Source: Neofusicoccum parvum
Taxonomy: Eukaryota; Ascomycota; Dothideomycetes; Botryosphaeriales; Botryosphaeriaceae
NCBI GenBank assembly: GCA_020912385.1
Contig: CP087209.1
Coordinates: 1,116,001-1,180,000 of the forward strand
Direction of reading: 5' to 3'
Length of the DNA: 64,000 nt
The stretch's first letter is position 1. Each line of letters opens with the position of its first letter. Of the stretch, positions 9,818 to 20,916 are shown in pieces. The translations under genes and the position numbers were made by a program. The notes under the pieces were generated by a model. The model was not told where the DNA came from. It saw only the letters and a list, made by a program, of their open reading frames with translations, and searched no databases.

Positions 9818-12461
9818 ATGCCCCCACGAACAACTGCCTGCCGCAGTGCAGTGCAGCACGCCATCACCCGACAGCCGCAGCCGGTCTGGATCACCGACGA
9901 TGTCCTCGCCGACGCTTTCCATCGCTATCTCAGAATCTCCAACGCGAGCCGCAAGCGCTATGGCAGCAACGTGCCGGGCCCATTGGAAGCTAGGAGGCGA
10001 GCATCCAAGAGGCGCATAATGGGTCTCGCAACTGCGAGCCCCGGAATTGGCCCAGACTGGGGCGCGTTGTTTGGTGCAGATAAGCCGGGACACCAGGCTT
10101 GGACGTGGGAGGCCCCCAAGAGCGTCGACCAGCCATTGAAATCCGGGAGTACGTTGCGGCTTGAATATACTCACCCTGTCAGAAGCTCCGCTAACGGACC
10201 TGGTAGAACCGCAACCTCCTACCCTACCGCAATGGCTGTCCAATTTCGAACAAGTCAACGAGGAGCAACAGCCCCGCAAGATCAACCCTGTTGAAGAATA
10301 CCAATCCCGTTTGGTCCATGTTCGCAATGTCAGCGATCTTGAAACACTCTGGTCAGACATTGGTGTAGAGCCACAGCACATGGTTCTCCTTAGCCAGATG
10401 GCTAGCACGCATTTTCTGGACAACTTATTCACGGATGGAATGGGATATGCGTCCCTCTTTGGATTCTTGCAAAATCCAAGACTGAACGTTCCCGAGGCAA
10501 GAAATATAATGGCTCTTGTGGAGCACACGAAAAAGGAGGGTATACCAGCAGGACGGCTTGGTGAGCTCATAAACACGATACGAGATTCTCTCCGGCTTGG
10601 AACGATGGTGGCGTCCGAACTGCACGCCATTGTGGACATCATACCTGCATTATCCGCCAAGGCTTTTCGTTTTCCCACAATCCAGGCAAACTGGCAATTT
10701 GGAGCGTACTGGGAAATTTGGAGGGGCCTGACGTCGTGCAAAATCTTACCGGTCGAGAATGTCGACGACGCCATCATCCGCAAAATGGCCATGCGGATAC
10801 TGTTACTCAACGATCCGCCCGCAATTTCTAATACTGCGAAACTGAAGAAGTTGGCCATAGCAAGCCATACCGATCCCGCGCTTTTCCGGCTCGAAATTTA
10901 TAGCCGCCTTTGGCCTGTCATGGAGGATGCTCAGCCACACAACTTTGCGGATCATTTCGCTGGTTGGATCCGGAAGCTCGCTGAGCTTGACGTTCACCAC
11001 TCGGACCAAGCACCTGATGGGCTAGGTTGGCTGGCGTTGCAAAGCGTGCTGAATTCTATGGATGTTGATAGAGCGCGGGAAGTCATGGCAACAACCACAT
11101 CGGCATTACTTCCAGAAACCCAGAATACACCTCTAGACGAAAATACCCGGAAGACCCTGCGACACTGGTTCACCTGTATTTCCGACACTCGATTCTTTCA
11201 ATCTGGCCGCAAGGAGCAATTGGACATTTTTGCTGAAGATCCTTCACTCGCCCTTCGAATCGACCCAATCCTGGCTGGCCCGTATCTCAGTAGATTTCCT
11301 CTCTACCCCGTTTGTCGTCTTTGGATGTGCCATTGGCTACCCCAATACGTCGCGATGGATGGTGGAGCTCCTCGTTGGGATCGGATGAAAAAGCGAGTAC
11401 AGCAATCATTTCAGAACAGGAGAATTGTTCCAAAGAAGATGCTGGGTAAAGCCGAGGACCAACGAGTCAATTTCTTCTTTCATGTGATCAAGGCACTCAA
11501 GGCTATGGGTTTGCCATACGAGACCGCACTTTCGAAGGCCGCGGAGTTCATTCTGGCCATGTATGGCCATGTTGCTATGCGGGAGTTCTGCACAAAGTCC
11601 ACTCTTGCAAGGCTCAAGTTCCAAGACCCGTTGCCTTTCGCCGCCGCCATCGAAGCCATGTGCGAGACGAACCCGATGGAGGCGCTCAAGTACTTCAAAA
11701 GCTTCCCTGGCGTCTGGCTGAGCCTCTGCCCCAAGCTCCCGATCACCCTCATCGAGCACGACTCGCTCCCCCTCGACGAGCTCTTCGCTCTCCTCGACCA
11801 CCACGACCCCGTCAACCGCGTGCCGCCGTCGTCCCGCGCGACCATGACCAACACCCTCTCCTCCCTCCGCGTCGACCTCATCCACCTCATCGCCTACGCC
11901 TACGCCAACCAGTCCTCCCACCCCACCCGCACGCGATTCCGCAACGTCTACTTCTGCTACCTCTACCTCCGCGACCGGCAAGCGCCGCTGCAGCCCCTCC
12001 TCGCCAAAGCCCTCGTCCGCGCCGCCGTCACCGCGCCGCTCGAGAACAACGAGTGGGTCTCGACCAAGAAGCTCGCCTGGGTGCTGCGCTTCGTGCGCGC
12101 GCTCGAGGGCGCCGCCGTCGCCGACCGCCTCGACCGCCTCGTGTGGCGGTGGCGCGGCGCCGTCATCAACGAGGCTCGCCGCCGCTGGGACGCCGCCGGC
12201 CTGAACAGGCGCCGCGGCGTCAGCACCGTCGCCGACGTGCGCCGCGCCGGCCTGTTCGACCACGACTTCCCGCGCGCGCACCGCAAGGTCGTGGTGCCCG
12301 CGGCGCTCCTGGCGTCGGAGTGCGCGCCGAGGGGCGGGGGCGGCAGGGTTTGGGGACGGTTGGGGAGGGGCGTGGGCGGGAGGGACGGCGCGAGGAGGCC
12401 GTACAGTCCGTACAGCGAGACGAGGTGGCGGTCGGTGAGGATTGGGTGCGCGGGGCTGTGA
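9818..12461 (+). CDS. large unknown protein, probably mitochondrial (861 aa)
   Basis: Two exons: 9818-10148 and 10207-12461. The 58-nt intron has donor GTACGT, branch GCTAAC and acceptor GGTAG, and joins the first 110 codons in phase to the long frame. The N-terminus (MPPRTTACRSAVQHAITRQP) is Arg-rich, without acidic residues, and could be a mitochondrial presequence. The rest is mostly helical with Trp- and Arg-rich segments and no motif I can assign; the helical, repeat-like texture recalls organellar RNA-binding or PPR-like proteins, but this is inference. The last 40 residues are Gly/Arg-rich. Third-position GC rises abruptly after about position 11650. Long antisense frames at 9641-10858 and 11406-12692 are shadows. 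Confidence 0.8.
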
Positions 12462-13040
12462 GGTAGGGTGGTGCGGGAGCGAGCGAGCGGTGTTTGGCCG
12501 TGGGCTCGGTGTTGTGGGGAGGGCTGGGAATAAATGAATGGATTCGGTGGATTGGCACGAGGGGTGCTGTGAGAATGTGCGACTGCTCTGTGCTTGTGAC
12601 TGCTGCGCCGTCTGTCTAGAATGCAATTCATGCAGATCACGAGAGGAGGCATGTGGTCCTGCCGTGACTTGGTTTTTTTTTTTTTTTTTCAAGCGCGTTC
12701 GTAGGGCAATGCCCTGCCCATGGAACTATACGTCCCAGGGGAATCACACGTCATTTCTGGATGGGTTTCCTCGTTTTTGGTATGTCCGGTACGACGCGCT
12801 TGCACTGTTGTTTCTTCACACTTGCAACTGGTGTAAGGGCCAAGGGACCAGGCACGCTTGGCTTGGTATCGCGTTTCGACAGCAGTTTATTCGAGAGATC
12901 ATTTGATCAAACGGTCGGCAGAGAAACATAGCATGGTTAGGTTCATGGTCAAAGAGCATTACATCCTCATGAATTCATATATTTACACTACATTATAATG
13001 ATTTTCATCCTTCCGGATTCCCCTCGAATCGAATGCTCCT
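12462..13040. other. convergent 3' intergenic region with poly-T tract
   Basis: Contains an uninterrupted run of T near 12671-12689 on the plus strand, and AT-rich sequence near 12970-13000 that probably holds the 3' end of the minus-strand esterase mRNA. No gene seen. Confidence 0.5.
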
Positions 13041-14949
13041 CTAGCGGTGGTACACGCCAGCAGAGTTATCCTTGATCAGCTTTATGCCAGCCGCCCTGTA
13101 GGTATCGGGCTCGATGTAGCTGGTCACATTGGCATGGAAGACGATGTCCTTGGGGTCGGCGACGTCGTAGGCGGGCCAGTTCTCGACGGTGGCGTTGCCC
13201 TGGCGGTTGTAGCCGTTGGGGTCGAGGTCGACGAAGAAGGAGGCCCAGCTGGACGCCATGAACTTGGCCAGGTCGACGTAGTTCTGGCCGCGGTTCTCGA
13301 ACGGCTTGCTGGAGATGGGCGGGTTGTAGCCGGTGCCGAGGATGTTGTCGAACACGAAGGCCACCTCCTGGAAGTGGGCAGCCGCCGTCGCGCCGTTGGG
13401 GATGGCGTTGAAGCGGAAGCAGTACGCCTTCAGCCCGTGCTCGGCCCAGCGCTCGCACGTGATGCGGCGGTTGGCGACGAAGTAGTGGTCGCCGTAGTAG
13501 GCGGCGCTGCGCCGGTACTGCGCGCCCTGCGGCGAGCCGTAGCGGAAGTCGGGCGGCAGGAAGCCCAGCGGCGGCGAGCCAGGAATACCCTCAGCCGGGA
13601 TGTCGGGGTAGGCCTGAAGGATGGAAGAGGTGAAGTTGGAGGGGATGCCAGAGGCTGGGTCAGGAACGCATGAGCCCGGGTCGTTCTTTGCGTTAGCAGA
13701 GGGACGGGTAGACGTACACAGAAGAACATTCACGAAGTCCTCCGTTTTGTTGATGCCGACGGGGCCGAACGACTGGCCCTCGTCTGAGTTGGCACCAATG
13801 ATGATGGGCACTTGAACGAAGTCACCCTTGATGAGCTGCTCAGAAGTCTTGCCCTGAATGAAGTCGTAGTCGATGGCTGGCCCCCAGCTCTGGAACACGG
13901 TCTGGTTGATAACCGCATTCAGGTCCTCGTAGGACAGATCGCGCAGACAGTCGAGGCCGTCAGTAGCGTTGGAGCAGCCAGCCTGAGAGAGCAGAGAGTC
14001 ATACTTGCTCTGGAAGCCAGTGCTGTCGTTCAGGCTACCGTAGTAGATAGGGCTTCCAGACTCCATAATAGCACCGCGGAAGAGGCTGTCGTCACGGCCA
14101 TTGTAAGCGGTGAGCTGGAAGCCGACAGAAGAACCGCCTGCAGACTCGCCGAAGATGGTCACCTTCTTAGAGTCACCTAGCATTTGTCAGTAGGCTACCG
14201 AGAAAGAATGATTGAAGAGGCTTACCGCCGAAGGCTTCGATGTTCTCCTGGAGCCAGTGGAGGGCCAAACGCTGGTCGCGGAGACCGAGGTTGGTGTTGC
14301 CAGACTCCTGAACATCGTCACCGTTCAAGAAACCCCAAGCGCTGAGGCGGTAGTTGGTCGAGACACCAATGAAGGGCTTGCCAATCTCAACGCCGTTTTG
14401 CACAATGAAAGAGAGGTTGTAGCGGTGGTCACCGCCGCCGCCCTGCAGACGTGTTAGCTGAGGAAAAGTTCAGAGAAACAAGGGACCGGACCTGTGTGTA
14501 GCCGCCACCGTGGATCCAGAAAGCCACAGGCAACGTCTGGTTCTCGTAGCCTGAAGGCCTCACGACGTTCAAGTACAAGCAGTCCTCGGAGATCTCGTAA
14601 CCGAATTGGTCAGACTGCTGCTGCGTCAGTTCTCCACTCCATTTTTCTTTGCTTTAGGGAGAAGCGGACGTACGCCGTAGCCGATGCAGGAGGCGGCATA
14701 GTCGGTAGCAGACTTGGTGGCGTCCCAGGAGCTGTTGAGAGACTGGGGGACGCGGAACCTCAGCTCGCCGGTGGGAGGCTGAGCGAAGGGAACGCCGAGG
14801 AAGAAGTCCTGGTTGTACTCGGAAGAGTGGACGCCCTCAAGGGTTCCGTTCTTCACGACAGCAGTGGGGGCAGCGGCCCTGCGCGAGGCAGGGGCGGCAA
14901 GTGCCTCAGACGCAGCGAGCAAGAGCGCGCTGGTGTAGCTGTAGCGCAT
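13041..14949 (-). CDS. secreted type-B carboxylesterase / cholinesterase-like lipase
   Basis: Alpha/beta-hydrolase of the carboxylesterase B family. Minus-strand exons: 14949-14674, 14614-14492, 14442-14226, 14176-13041. The signal peptide is MRYSYTSALLLAASEALA. Family landmarks are the EDCLYLNV motif, the oxyanion-hole WIHGGGY, the nucleophile elbow GESAGG (Ser), the acidic residue in NSDEGQSF, and the triad His in AAHFQEVAFVF. The acceptor of intron 1 is ambiguous because of a CAG repeat (14614, 14617 or 14620). Inside the last exon, 13655-13717 looks like a further 63-nt intron (donor GTACGT, acceptor CCCAG) that keeps the frame; the protein is 583 aa unspliced or 562 aa spliced. It would hydrolyse extracellular esters; the substrate cannot be told from sequence. 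Confidence 0.92.
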
Positions 14950-15037
14950 GTTGGCGGCCGTTCACAGATCAGGGACAGGGAAGGCTGGGAGATCGCCTGT
15001 GGCCTCGGGACACGGCATGATGCAGAGACTCGGGGGC

Positions 15038-15043
15038 TTTATA
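15038..15043 (-). promoter_or_regulatory. TATA box of the carboxylesterase
   Basis: TATAAA on the minus strand, about 90 bp upstream of the esterase ATG at 14949. Confidence 0.65.
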
Positions 15044-16908
15044 GTGGGTGGTTCATGGCAATGATCACCGCGCTGGGGGGAAGTGCCGGCGAGCATCTCG
15101 CAAAGAGCCGAAATGGTGCCTGTTGCGAGGGCAGGCGGCATGGGCGAGTCATTAGGCTATTGTGCTCGGCGCGATGACGAGACGAAGTCGACCGGCGCAC
15201 GGGCGGGGGAGGGCCTCAATGGAGCGTGGCGGAGAAGATGGAGGTGGAGACGGGCAGCGCGCAAATGCCGGGCGGCAGCTGCACCCCGAGCTGGGCCACA
15301 GCGCTGGAAGTGGGCGGGTTTAGCGAGACGCTCCCCGCAAATGCCGGCGCGTTGGGAGCCACGGCCGCAGCGATCGTCTGCAGCTGCGCCGCGCCCAGCA
15401 CCGCCCCGGCCCAGCAGGCCAACGAGACCGGCGCTGCGAACTGCCGGCAGCTCCCTGCTGCAGCTCCCTGCCGCTGGCCGGCGCCGCGAGATGACGGGCG
15501 TGTCGATGACGGCTGTCCATCATGCGGTTCATCCTCGGAAACGGCGCTTGGCGTGCGCTTGGCCCGCAGCGCCTGCCTGCCCCGGACGAGGACACGACCA
15601 CGCCCGAGACCTGAGCCCCGTGGGGTGCATGGGCCCGTCAGTCCACGTTCCCCCAAACGCTCCATTTGCCGACCGGAAACACCTCGAGCGAGCCCGGCGG
15701 CGGATCCCGTCATCCGATGGCGCTTCGCGCGTGTCGCCCTCACGAAATCGTCGGATGTTGTGGCTTGATCCCGAGCTGACGACGGCCCAGCGTCCTTCCG
15801 CGAAGCCGCCGTTGCTGGCCAAGCTTTGTGCCTGGGAGCCTCAACGGACGGCCAAGCCTGAGTCGCGCGAGATCTAGGATTGGTGCCCGCCGACCGCTGA
15901 CCCCGAATCCAGAACCCACTCCGGAACTCAGCTTGGCTGTTTGCCCGTCCACCGCTCTACATAGCCTGCTTTGCCCCGCCCACCCTGCCTGGGAGCCATG
16001 CGCAAATTTCAGGAACGGGGCTGGGAGCCGCGCCCTCCGTTTGTGGTGCCCTTCCCGACTGCCACCCGGAAGACACCACTTCTGCGTAATTCAATCACCA
16101 ATCCCGGGACCTCCACGCTATAGCAGCCCTGCCATCCCACCGCCTGTGAAGATGGACTGCTCGCTCGAATGCGCGGACCCCTCCACAGACCGCTGCGAGA
16201 AAGCTTGTGATTGGACATGCCGAGAGGATGGACCTTCCTCCTAGCGCACGTACTACGTAACAGCTCCCTTTCTTGGCCGGTTCGGACCAACTTCAATCGG
16301 CCGACCGTACAGGTCAACCTTTCCCTCTGCTTCTCCACTTTCCTCCTGATCAGCTGCTTCCCACTTGTTCCAGGGTCTCCCGATGGCTGTTCACATCTGC
16401 ACACCTCAGGAGTTCTCGGCGAACGAAATCGACGGCTGCTGTCTCTCTCAGTGTTCCCCTGCATCTCGGAGTCTTCAGAAAATTTGCCAAATGCTGGCAT
16501 CTCTATGTGTAGAGCGTAACGTGTCGCCGCACAGAAATTCCGAACAGAGAGGCGCTCCAGTGCATAGAGCACGCCAAGTACGTAAGGCACCTACAACACT
16601 CAGATGCAAAATTTCTCTGATCCGTGCCCCGAAACCATTCGAGTGAATGCCACAACTACTCATCGCTAAGCTTTGTTTGATTCAAGACCGCCCATCTCTT
16701 GTGGGATCGACTGTCAACATACCGGTCTTAGCATGTCACTTTTGCGGTTTCGCGTTAGATGCATGTTTCAACCAGCCACGTGTGCACTTGACTACCCGCA
16801 GCTAGAATGCCACACTCTGGCGCGAAGAACCTGTGCTGAGTCAAGGCGTGTCAAGTCAAGCCACGCACGATTTAAGCATGCATGATAAGCTCAAAAGTCT
16901 GTTCCTCG
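15044..16908. other. 1.9-kb region without supported genes
   Basis: GC-rich up to about 15.9 kb with overlapping long frames on both strands that look like composition artefacts. A 30-codon Cys-rich frame at 16152-16244 is noted under findings. Nothing else is supported. Confidence 0.4.
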
Positions 16909-17506
16909 CTACCACCACACTGGAACAAGCTTCCAGTCATTCACGTCCAGAAGTATTTGCATCTCAAAAGTGGCGCCCAAAGATACCAACTTGTCCTTCA
17001 TATCCCTCTCCACCTTCTCCAAGACCTCGCAGATGGATTTAACGCGGCTTGTGCCTATACCACGAAACACTGGCTCGTGCTTTGCTCCATTGCCAGGTGT
17101 TATGATGCTTGCCCTGTCACAAGGAGCCCTGCAGCCGGTGTGACTGAGGACTTCCGTGCAAAATCTGCCCTCACCAATGTTGGCCGTGACCACTTCGTAG
17201 CGCCAGCGGCAGTCTTTCAAGATCCTGGTACATGCTTCAGGTACTTAGTCAAGACACAAACGTCATGGAGGTACAGTCACACTCACCAATGACGCGCTTC
17301 TTCATCAATTCGTACAGCTGGAACTCCAGCAGCGCAAATGCACGGACATCCTTCAGGGAATACCCAGCTTTATTTGTCTTCTTGAACTCCTCCGTGCCCG
17401 GAGAATCAGTTCGATCGGCATGCTGAGGCTCAGCCACAAAGACTTCCGGAACCGCTGCCACAGCTTTCTCCGCCAGGACCGAGGAGCGACCTTCAGGACC
17501 AGCCAT
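16909..17506 (-). CDS. small unknown protein (about 144 aa, spliced model)
   Basis: Proposed minus-strand exons: 17506-17287, 17243-17175, 17054-16909. Intron 1 has donor GTGAGT and acceptor CTAAG. Intron 2 (donor GTGAGG, acceptor TATAG) is 120 nt, stop-free and frame-preserving, so a 184-aa unspliced reading also exists. The protein begins MAGPEGRSSVLAEKAV and is helical and charged (YSLKDVRAFALLEFQLYEL, CRWRYEVVTANIGTSR, a coiled segment ERDMKDKLVSL), ending VNDWKLVPVWW. No signal peptide or membrane segment. I do not recognise the family. An in-frame upstream extension to 17614 exists but looks like leader sequence. Confidence 0.55.
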
Positions 17507-18471
17507 CGCGAGACCCGCGTTTGAAAGGAGAAAAAAGAATAAGCCACAGCAGAGACCGCCCTCCCACGCAATAAGTACCCCCCATTCGGCGGACGCCCGG
17601 AAGGCAGCAGCCACGTTTCCCCCTCACTTCCGCTTGCTCCTGCAAAACCTGCTTGTACTGCCATGCTCCGGCCCGTCACCGCCGCCTCCGTTGGTTTCCC
17701 TTCCTACAAACTCTACAGAGGAGGTGGGTACCTTTGCAAGGCGATGAGCTAGAGATCCGGGGTGGAGGCTGGGCCGTGGATGTGGGACATGGCTGTCGAG
17801 GTGTTGTTGGTGGTAGTTTGAGAAAGTGAGGCTGGTGTGGTTGTGGTTGGGTTTGGTGGCGCCGGCGGTGTTTGGGGGTTGGGTTCTTTGCGGCGGCATC
17901 GTTTGTTTGCCTAGAGGACGATAGGTAGGGGGGTTGTAATTGCTTGGGGCTCGTATGCGGAAGAGGTTGGAATCCGTGGGGCGGAAAGGTGAGGGGCCGC
18001 GCTCTTGTTGTTTGCGTCGTCAAAGTTGTGATGGGCGGTTGCGGCTGGCGGTTGAGTCTTGCGCCGCGCCCTGAACAATTACACCTTGCAATAGCGGTGA
18101 CTGGTAGAATGGCAACTGTTCTTGAAAAGGAAGTTGGCTATTGATACATGAAGTCAAGCGAGGCCTCAAACCTGTCTAAAAAGGGAAATGACGAGAGCGG
18201 ATGTTAGCTCCGTAAGGAATTAAAGCTTTGGCTAGATGTCTAAGTGAAACATAGGATATGCTGAACCTTTCCGAATTTCTTACATGTGGCTAGAATGATG
18301 TTGTAATGCCTTAAAAATTTACTAAGAATTGTGATGGTCTTTGGTATAGGAAAGTTGACGCCATAAAATTGAAGAATGGAAAGTACGGCCTGGGTATCTC
18401 AAAATCCAGCATCTATGGATGACCATGACACGAAGATACTACGTCTCCAAGATATTTTCAGGGAGAAGCGT
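17507..18471. other. intergenic region, AT-rich in its second half
   Basis: A Pro/His/Thr-rich minus-strand frame at 17624-17899 is in the same frame as the preceding gene but separated by a stop; I could not join it convincingly. 18150-18420 is AT-rich and probably the 3' flank of the minus-strand gene ending at 18472. Confidence 0.4.
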
Positions 18472-19681
18472 TCAAAACCCAAAACTACCCATGACATCAC
18501 TTATGTCTTTCTCCTTCGTGGCGCGTAGCTTGCGTTTCTTCCTTGGTGGCTCCTTCGTAGTGGAGATCCCTTCCGCCTTCGCATCTTCGTGGGTGGTAGA
18601 ATTAGACCGCCAGAGCCAGATGGTAGTGCAAGTGGAAGGCATGGGAAGAGTTGTTGCGCGTTTGAATAGCGACAGGACTGGCTCGTGGTCGGGCTGTGTC
18701 TTCTCAGGGGAAGATAAGGTTGGAGACGCTGTGCGTCGGTAATAGGCGCGCATCGCATCAAATACATTGGCGGAGAAGGTCCACTCCATGTTTAGTTCAT
18801 GACTGAGTGGTCCCCTGAGGCGAGCGTTAGCACCGTGAGTTTGCCGTGTTGCTTTTGATGCTCACTGACTCCTCACATGTCTTCCACCCGAAAGCCCTTC
18901 CCTGACTAAATTCAACAGCACAACCGGTCAAATTACAGAGCTTTAGGCCTGGCAGCATGCTTAGGTAGCGAAGCGAGCGGGTGGTGATCCATGGCACGCA
19001 TATAAGAAAGACCACGCGCAACCTTGGGAAAGCGTGGTTTTCCGTTGCAGCCTCACTCCAGCCTCTCACAACGCGGTCGTCCAGACAGCCCGATGGCCCC
19101 AGAACATTGAGAACGCCAAGATTCCGGATCTTTGCAACCTTGGCCCAGTCGGACTTGGAGAGGTCGGGGTCTTGCAGGGTCAAGTGGGTTATCCACTCGA
19201 AGCTTGGGGCGGTGATTTGCTTTACGATTTCGTCAAATTTACACTGGGCCTTGGGAGTCAAAAGTGGCACTTTGCGGGTTTCCTGGAAGGCGTCACGCTC
19301 GTCGGGATACGCCCTGACAAACAGGCGCCAGGTGCGCAGCGAGTCCAGACGGAGGTGGCGAACGCAGGCCCATATCTTCCTCCCGATGGTCCAGGGAACG
19401 CACGCAAGAGTCTCGTAATCTAGACTGTCGAGCTGCAGAAGAACAGAGCGGATGGCGACCTGCTCCAGACAGGCAGCGCCGACCGACTCGGTGTTCCGGA
19501 AGTTGACAAGATCGGCAACACTCCCGGTGGTGGCAGTGGCCCACGAGGGCACCATCGAAGTCATCCGGCAGGCTGTCTCGGAAAAGACCTGGCCGCTGCC
19601 GGGGTCGAAGTGCTCATGAGCACGCTGCACGCGGCGGCGCGACACGAGTCGCGAGAGGAAGGCGCCGGGCTGGGACTCCAT
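18472..19681 (-). CDS. unknown protein with F-box/LRR-like texture (about 375 aa)
   Basis: Exon 1 runs 19681-18866 (272 codons). It contains Leu- and Trp-rich segments such as LDSLDYETLACVPW, CVRHLRLDSLRTWRLF, ITHLTLQDPDLS and LRYLSMLPGLKLCNLTGC, reminiscent of fungal leucine-rich F-box-like proteins. The best donor is GTGAGC at 18865. Exon 2 (18783-18472) then continues in phase from a GGAG acceptor and ends in a basic patch (PRKKRKLRATKEKD) like a nuclear localisation signal. The stronger-looking CTCAG acceptor would stop the protein after a few residues, so the join is uncertain. It shares a 341-bp divergent promoter with the J-domain gene. Confidence 0.6.
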
Positions 19682-20022
19682 GTGGGCGGGGGCGATCGCG
19701 CATGGAGCGGGCGGGGCCGGGACGCGGGCGAGAATGCATCAGTCGCTGCGTGAGGGCATCCGCGCAGGTTGAAAAGCGACTGCGGGTGCAGCGGCGCTGG
19801 CGCGGCGCGGTCAGGAGAACCGCCTCATATTTGCGCGGGCGCTCGCCGGGTCTTATCGATACCCGCATCCGCGCCGCGTGCATGGCCGCCGATGCTCCCG
19901 CGCCCTCGACTTGGCTCCGCAATCGCTCAGCCGCTCGCGCTTCACCACCACCCTCCCCTCCGCCCCCGCGCCCTCCTGAGATGCTGCTGGAGCCATGTGC
20001 CGCGCAGTAACCGCCGTCGAAC

Positions 20023-20916
20023 ATGCTCATCAAGAAGCCCAGCCTGCTCCTCTGCTCGTTCCAGGGCGTCCAATGCGTCTGCAACCCGACGCCACCCTCT
20101 AGTGCGTCATCGCATCCCCGGCCGGGCCGCACACGACCGCACCCCGTCCACGCCAGGGCCTACGCCGATGTTGCCGGCGCGGGCGGCTTCTGCAGCGGCG
20201 AGCACTTCCCGTGGCCGGAAAGCTCGATTGCCGGCAGGCTGCCGACGCCGTACGAGATCTTCGACCTGCGGAAAGGCTCGCAGTACAACAAGCGCCGCTT
20301 CTTCGAGCTCGTGAAGATATACCACCCGGATCGCAACCTGCCCGCGCAAATCCGCTCCGACATCTGCCCCCACTCCGTCCGCCTCGAGCGGTACCGCCTG
20401 ATCGTCGCCGCCCACTCCATCCTGTCCGATCCGGCGAAGCGCACTGCATACGACCGCTACGGCGCCGGCTGGGGCAGCGCCCGGGAGATAAATGCTCCTC
20501 CGTACGAGCGCGCATACCGGTGGAAGCCCGGGCAGGACCCGACCGCAAACGCGACCTGGGAGGATTGGGAGCGCTGGTACAATCGGGATCAGAAGAGCGA
20601 GCAGCATCCGATTTTCCTCTCGAACGGAGCTTTCGTGGGGCTCGTAGTGCTCGCCGCTGTCCTGGGTGGCTACGGACAGGCAACGCGAGCAGGGCAATGG
20701 GGAAACACCATGGTCGAGCAAAGAGACATCGTGCACGCCGAGACGAGCAGAGAGCTGAGGCGGGTCAGACAGGCCGCCATGGCGTGCGGAGATCGCGAAG
20801 AGAGAATCCAGAGCTTCCTGCGGCACAGAGACGCGGCGACGCGTAGTGAAGAGGAGTACAGGCGGCTTCTCCCCTTCAAGGATGTTTGCGGCAGCGAGAA
20901 CGTCACGCAAACCTAA
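20023..20916 (+). CDS. mitochondrial J-domain (DnaJ-like) membrane protein (297 aa)
   Basis: Single exon. A basic, Ser/Pro-rich N-terminus (about residues 1-50) is consistent with mitochondrial import. A J-domain follows at about 72-145, with PYEIFDLRKGSQYNKRRFFELVKIYH-type helices I-II, the HPD signature at residues 101-103, and ILSDPAKRTAYDRYG marking helices III-IV. A probable transmembrane helix lies at about 197-218 (AFVGLVVLAAVLGGYG), then a charged coiled tail. J-proteins stimulate Hsp70 ATPase; with one TM segment it would recruit Hsp70 to a membrane, probably mitochondrial. It matches the general plan of fungal mitochondrial DnaJ proteins rather than Pam18, which is much shorter. Confidence 0.85.
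   Translation: MLIKKPSLLLCSFQGVQCVCNPTPPSSASSHPRPGRTRPHPVHARAYADVAGAGGFCSGEHFPWPESSIAGRLPTPYEIFDLRKGSQYNKRRFFELVKIYHPDRNLPAQIRSDICPHSVRLERYRLIVAAHSILSDPAKRTAYDRYGAGWGSAREINAPPYERAYRWKPGQDPTANATWEDWERWYNRDQKSEQHPIFLSNGAFVGLVVLAAVLGGYGQATRAGQWGNTMVEQRDIVHAETSRELRRVRQAAMACGDREERIQSFLRHRDAATRSEEEYRRLLPFKDVCGSENVTQT

Noticed and set aside
9641..10858. 405-codon minus-strand frame
   Set aside because: Antisense shadow across two exons and the intron of the better-supported 861-aa gene.
12671..12689. Poly-T tract as a possible retrotransposon tail
   Set aside because: No target-site duplication, no element body nearby; more likely a simple homopolymer near a gene end.
11406..12692. 428-codon minus-strand frame
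   Set aside because: Antisense shadow produced by GC-ending codons of the 861-aa gene; Val/Glu/Gly/Asp-rich product typical of such shadows.
17624..17899. Pro/His-rich minus-strand frame upstream of the 144-aa gene
   Set aside because: It is in the same frame as that gene, but I found no donor/acceptor pair of the right phase to join them.
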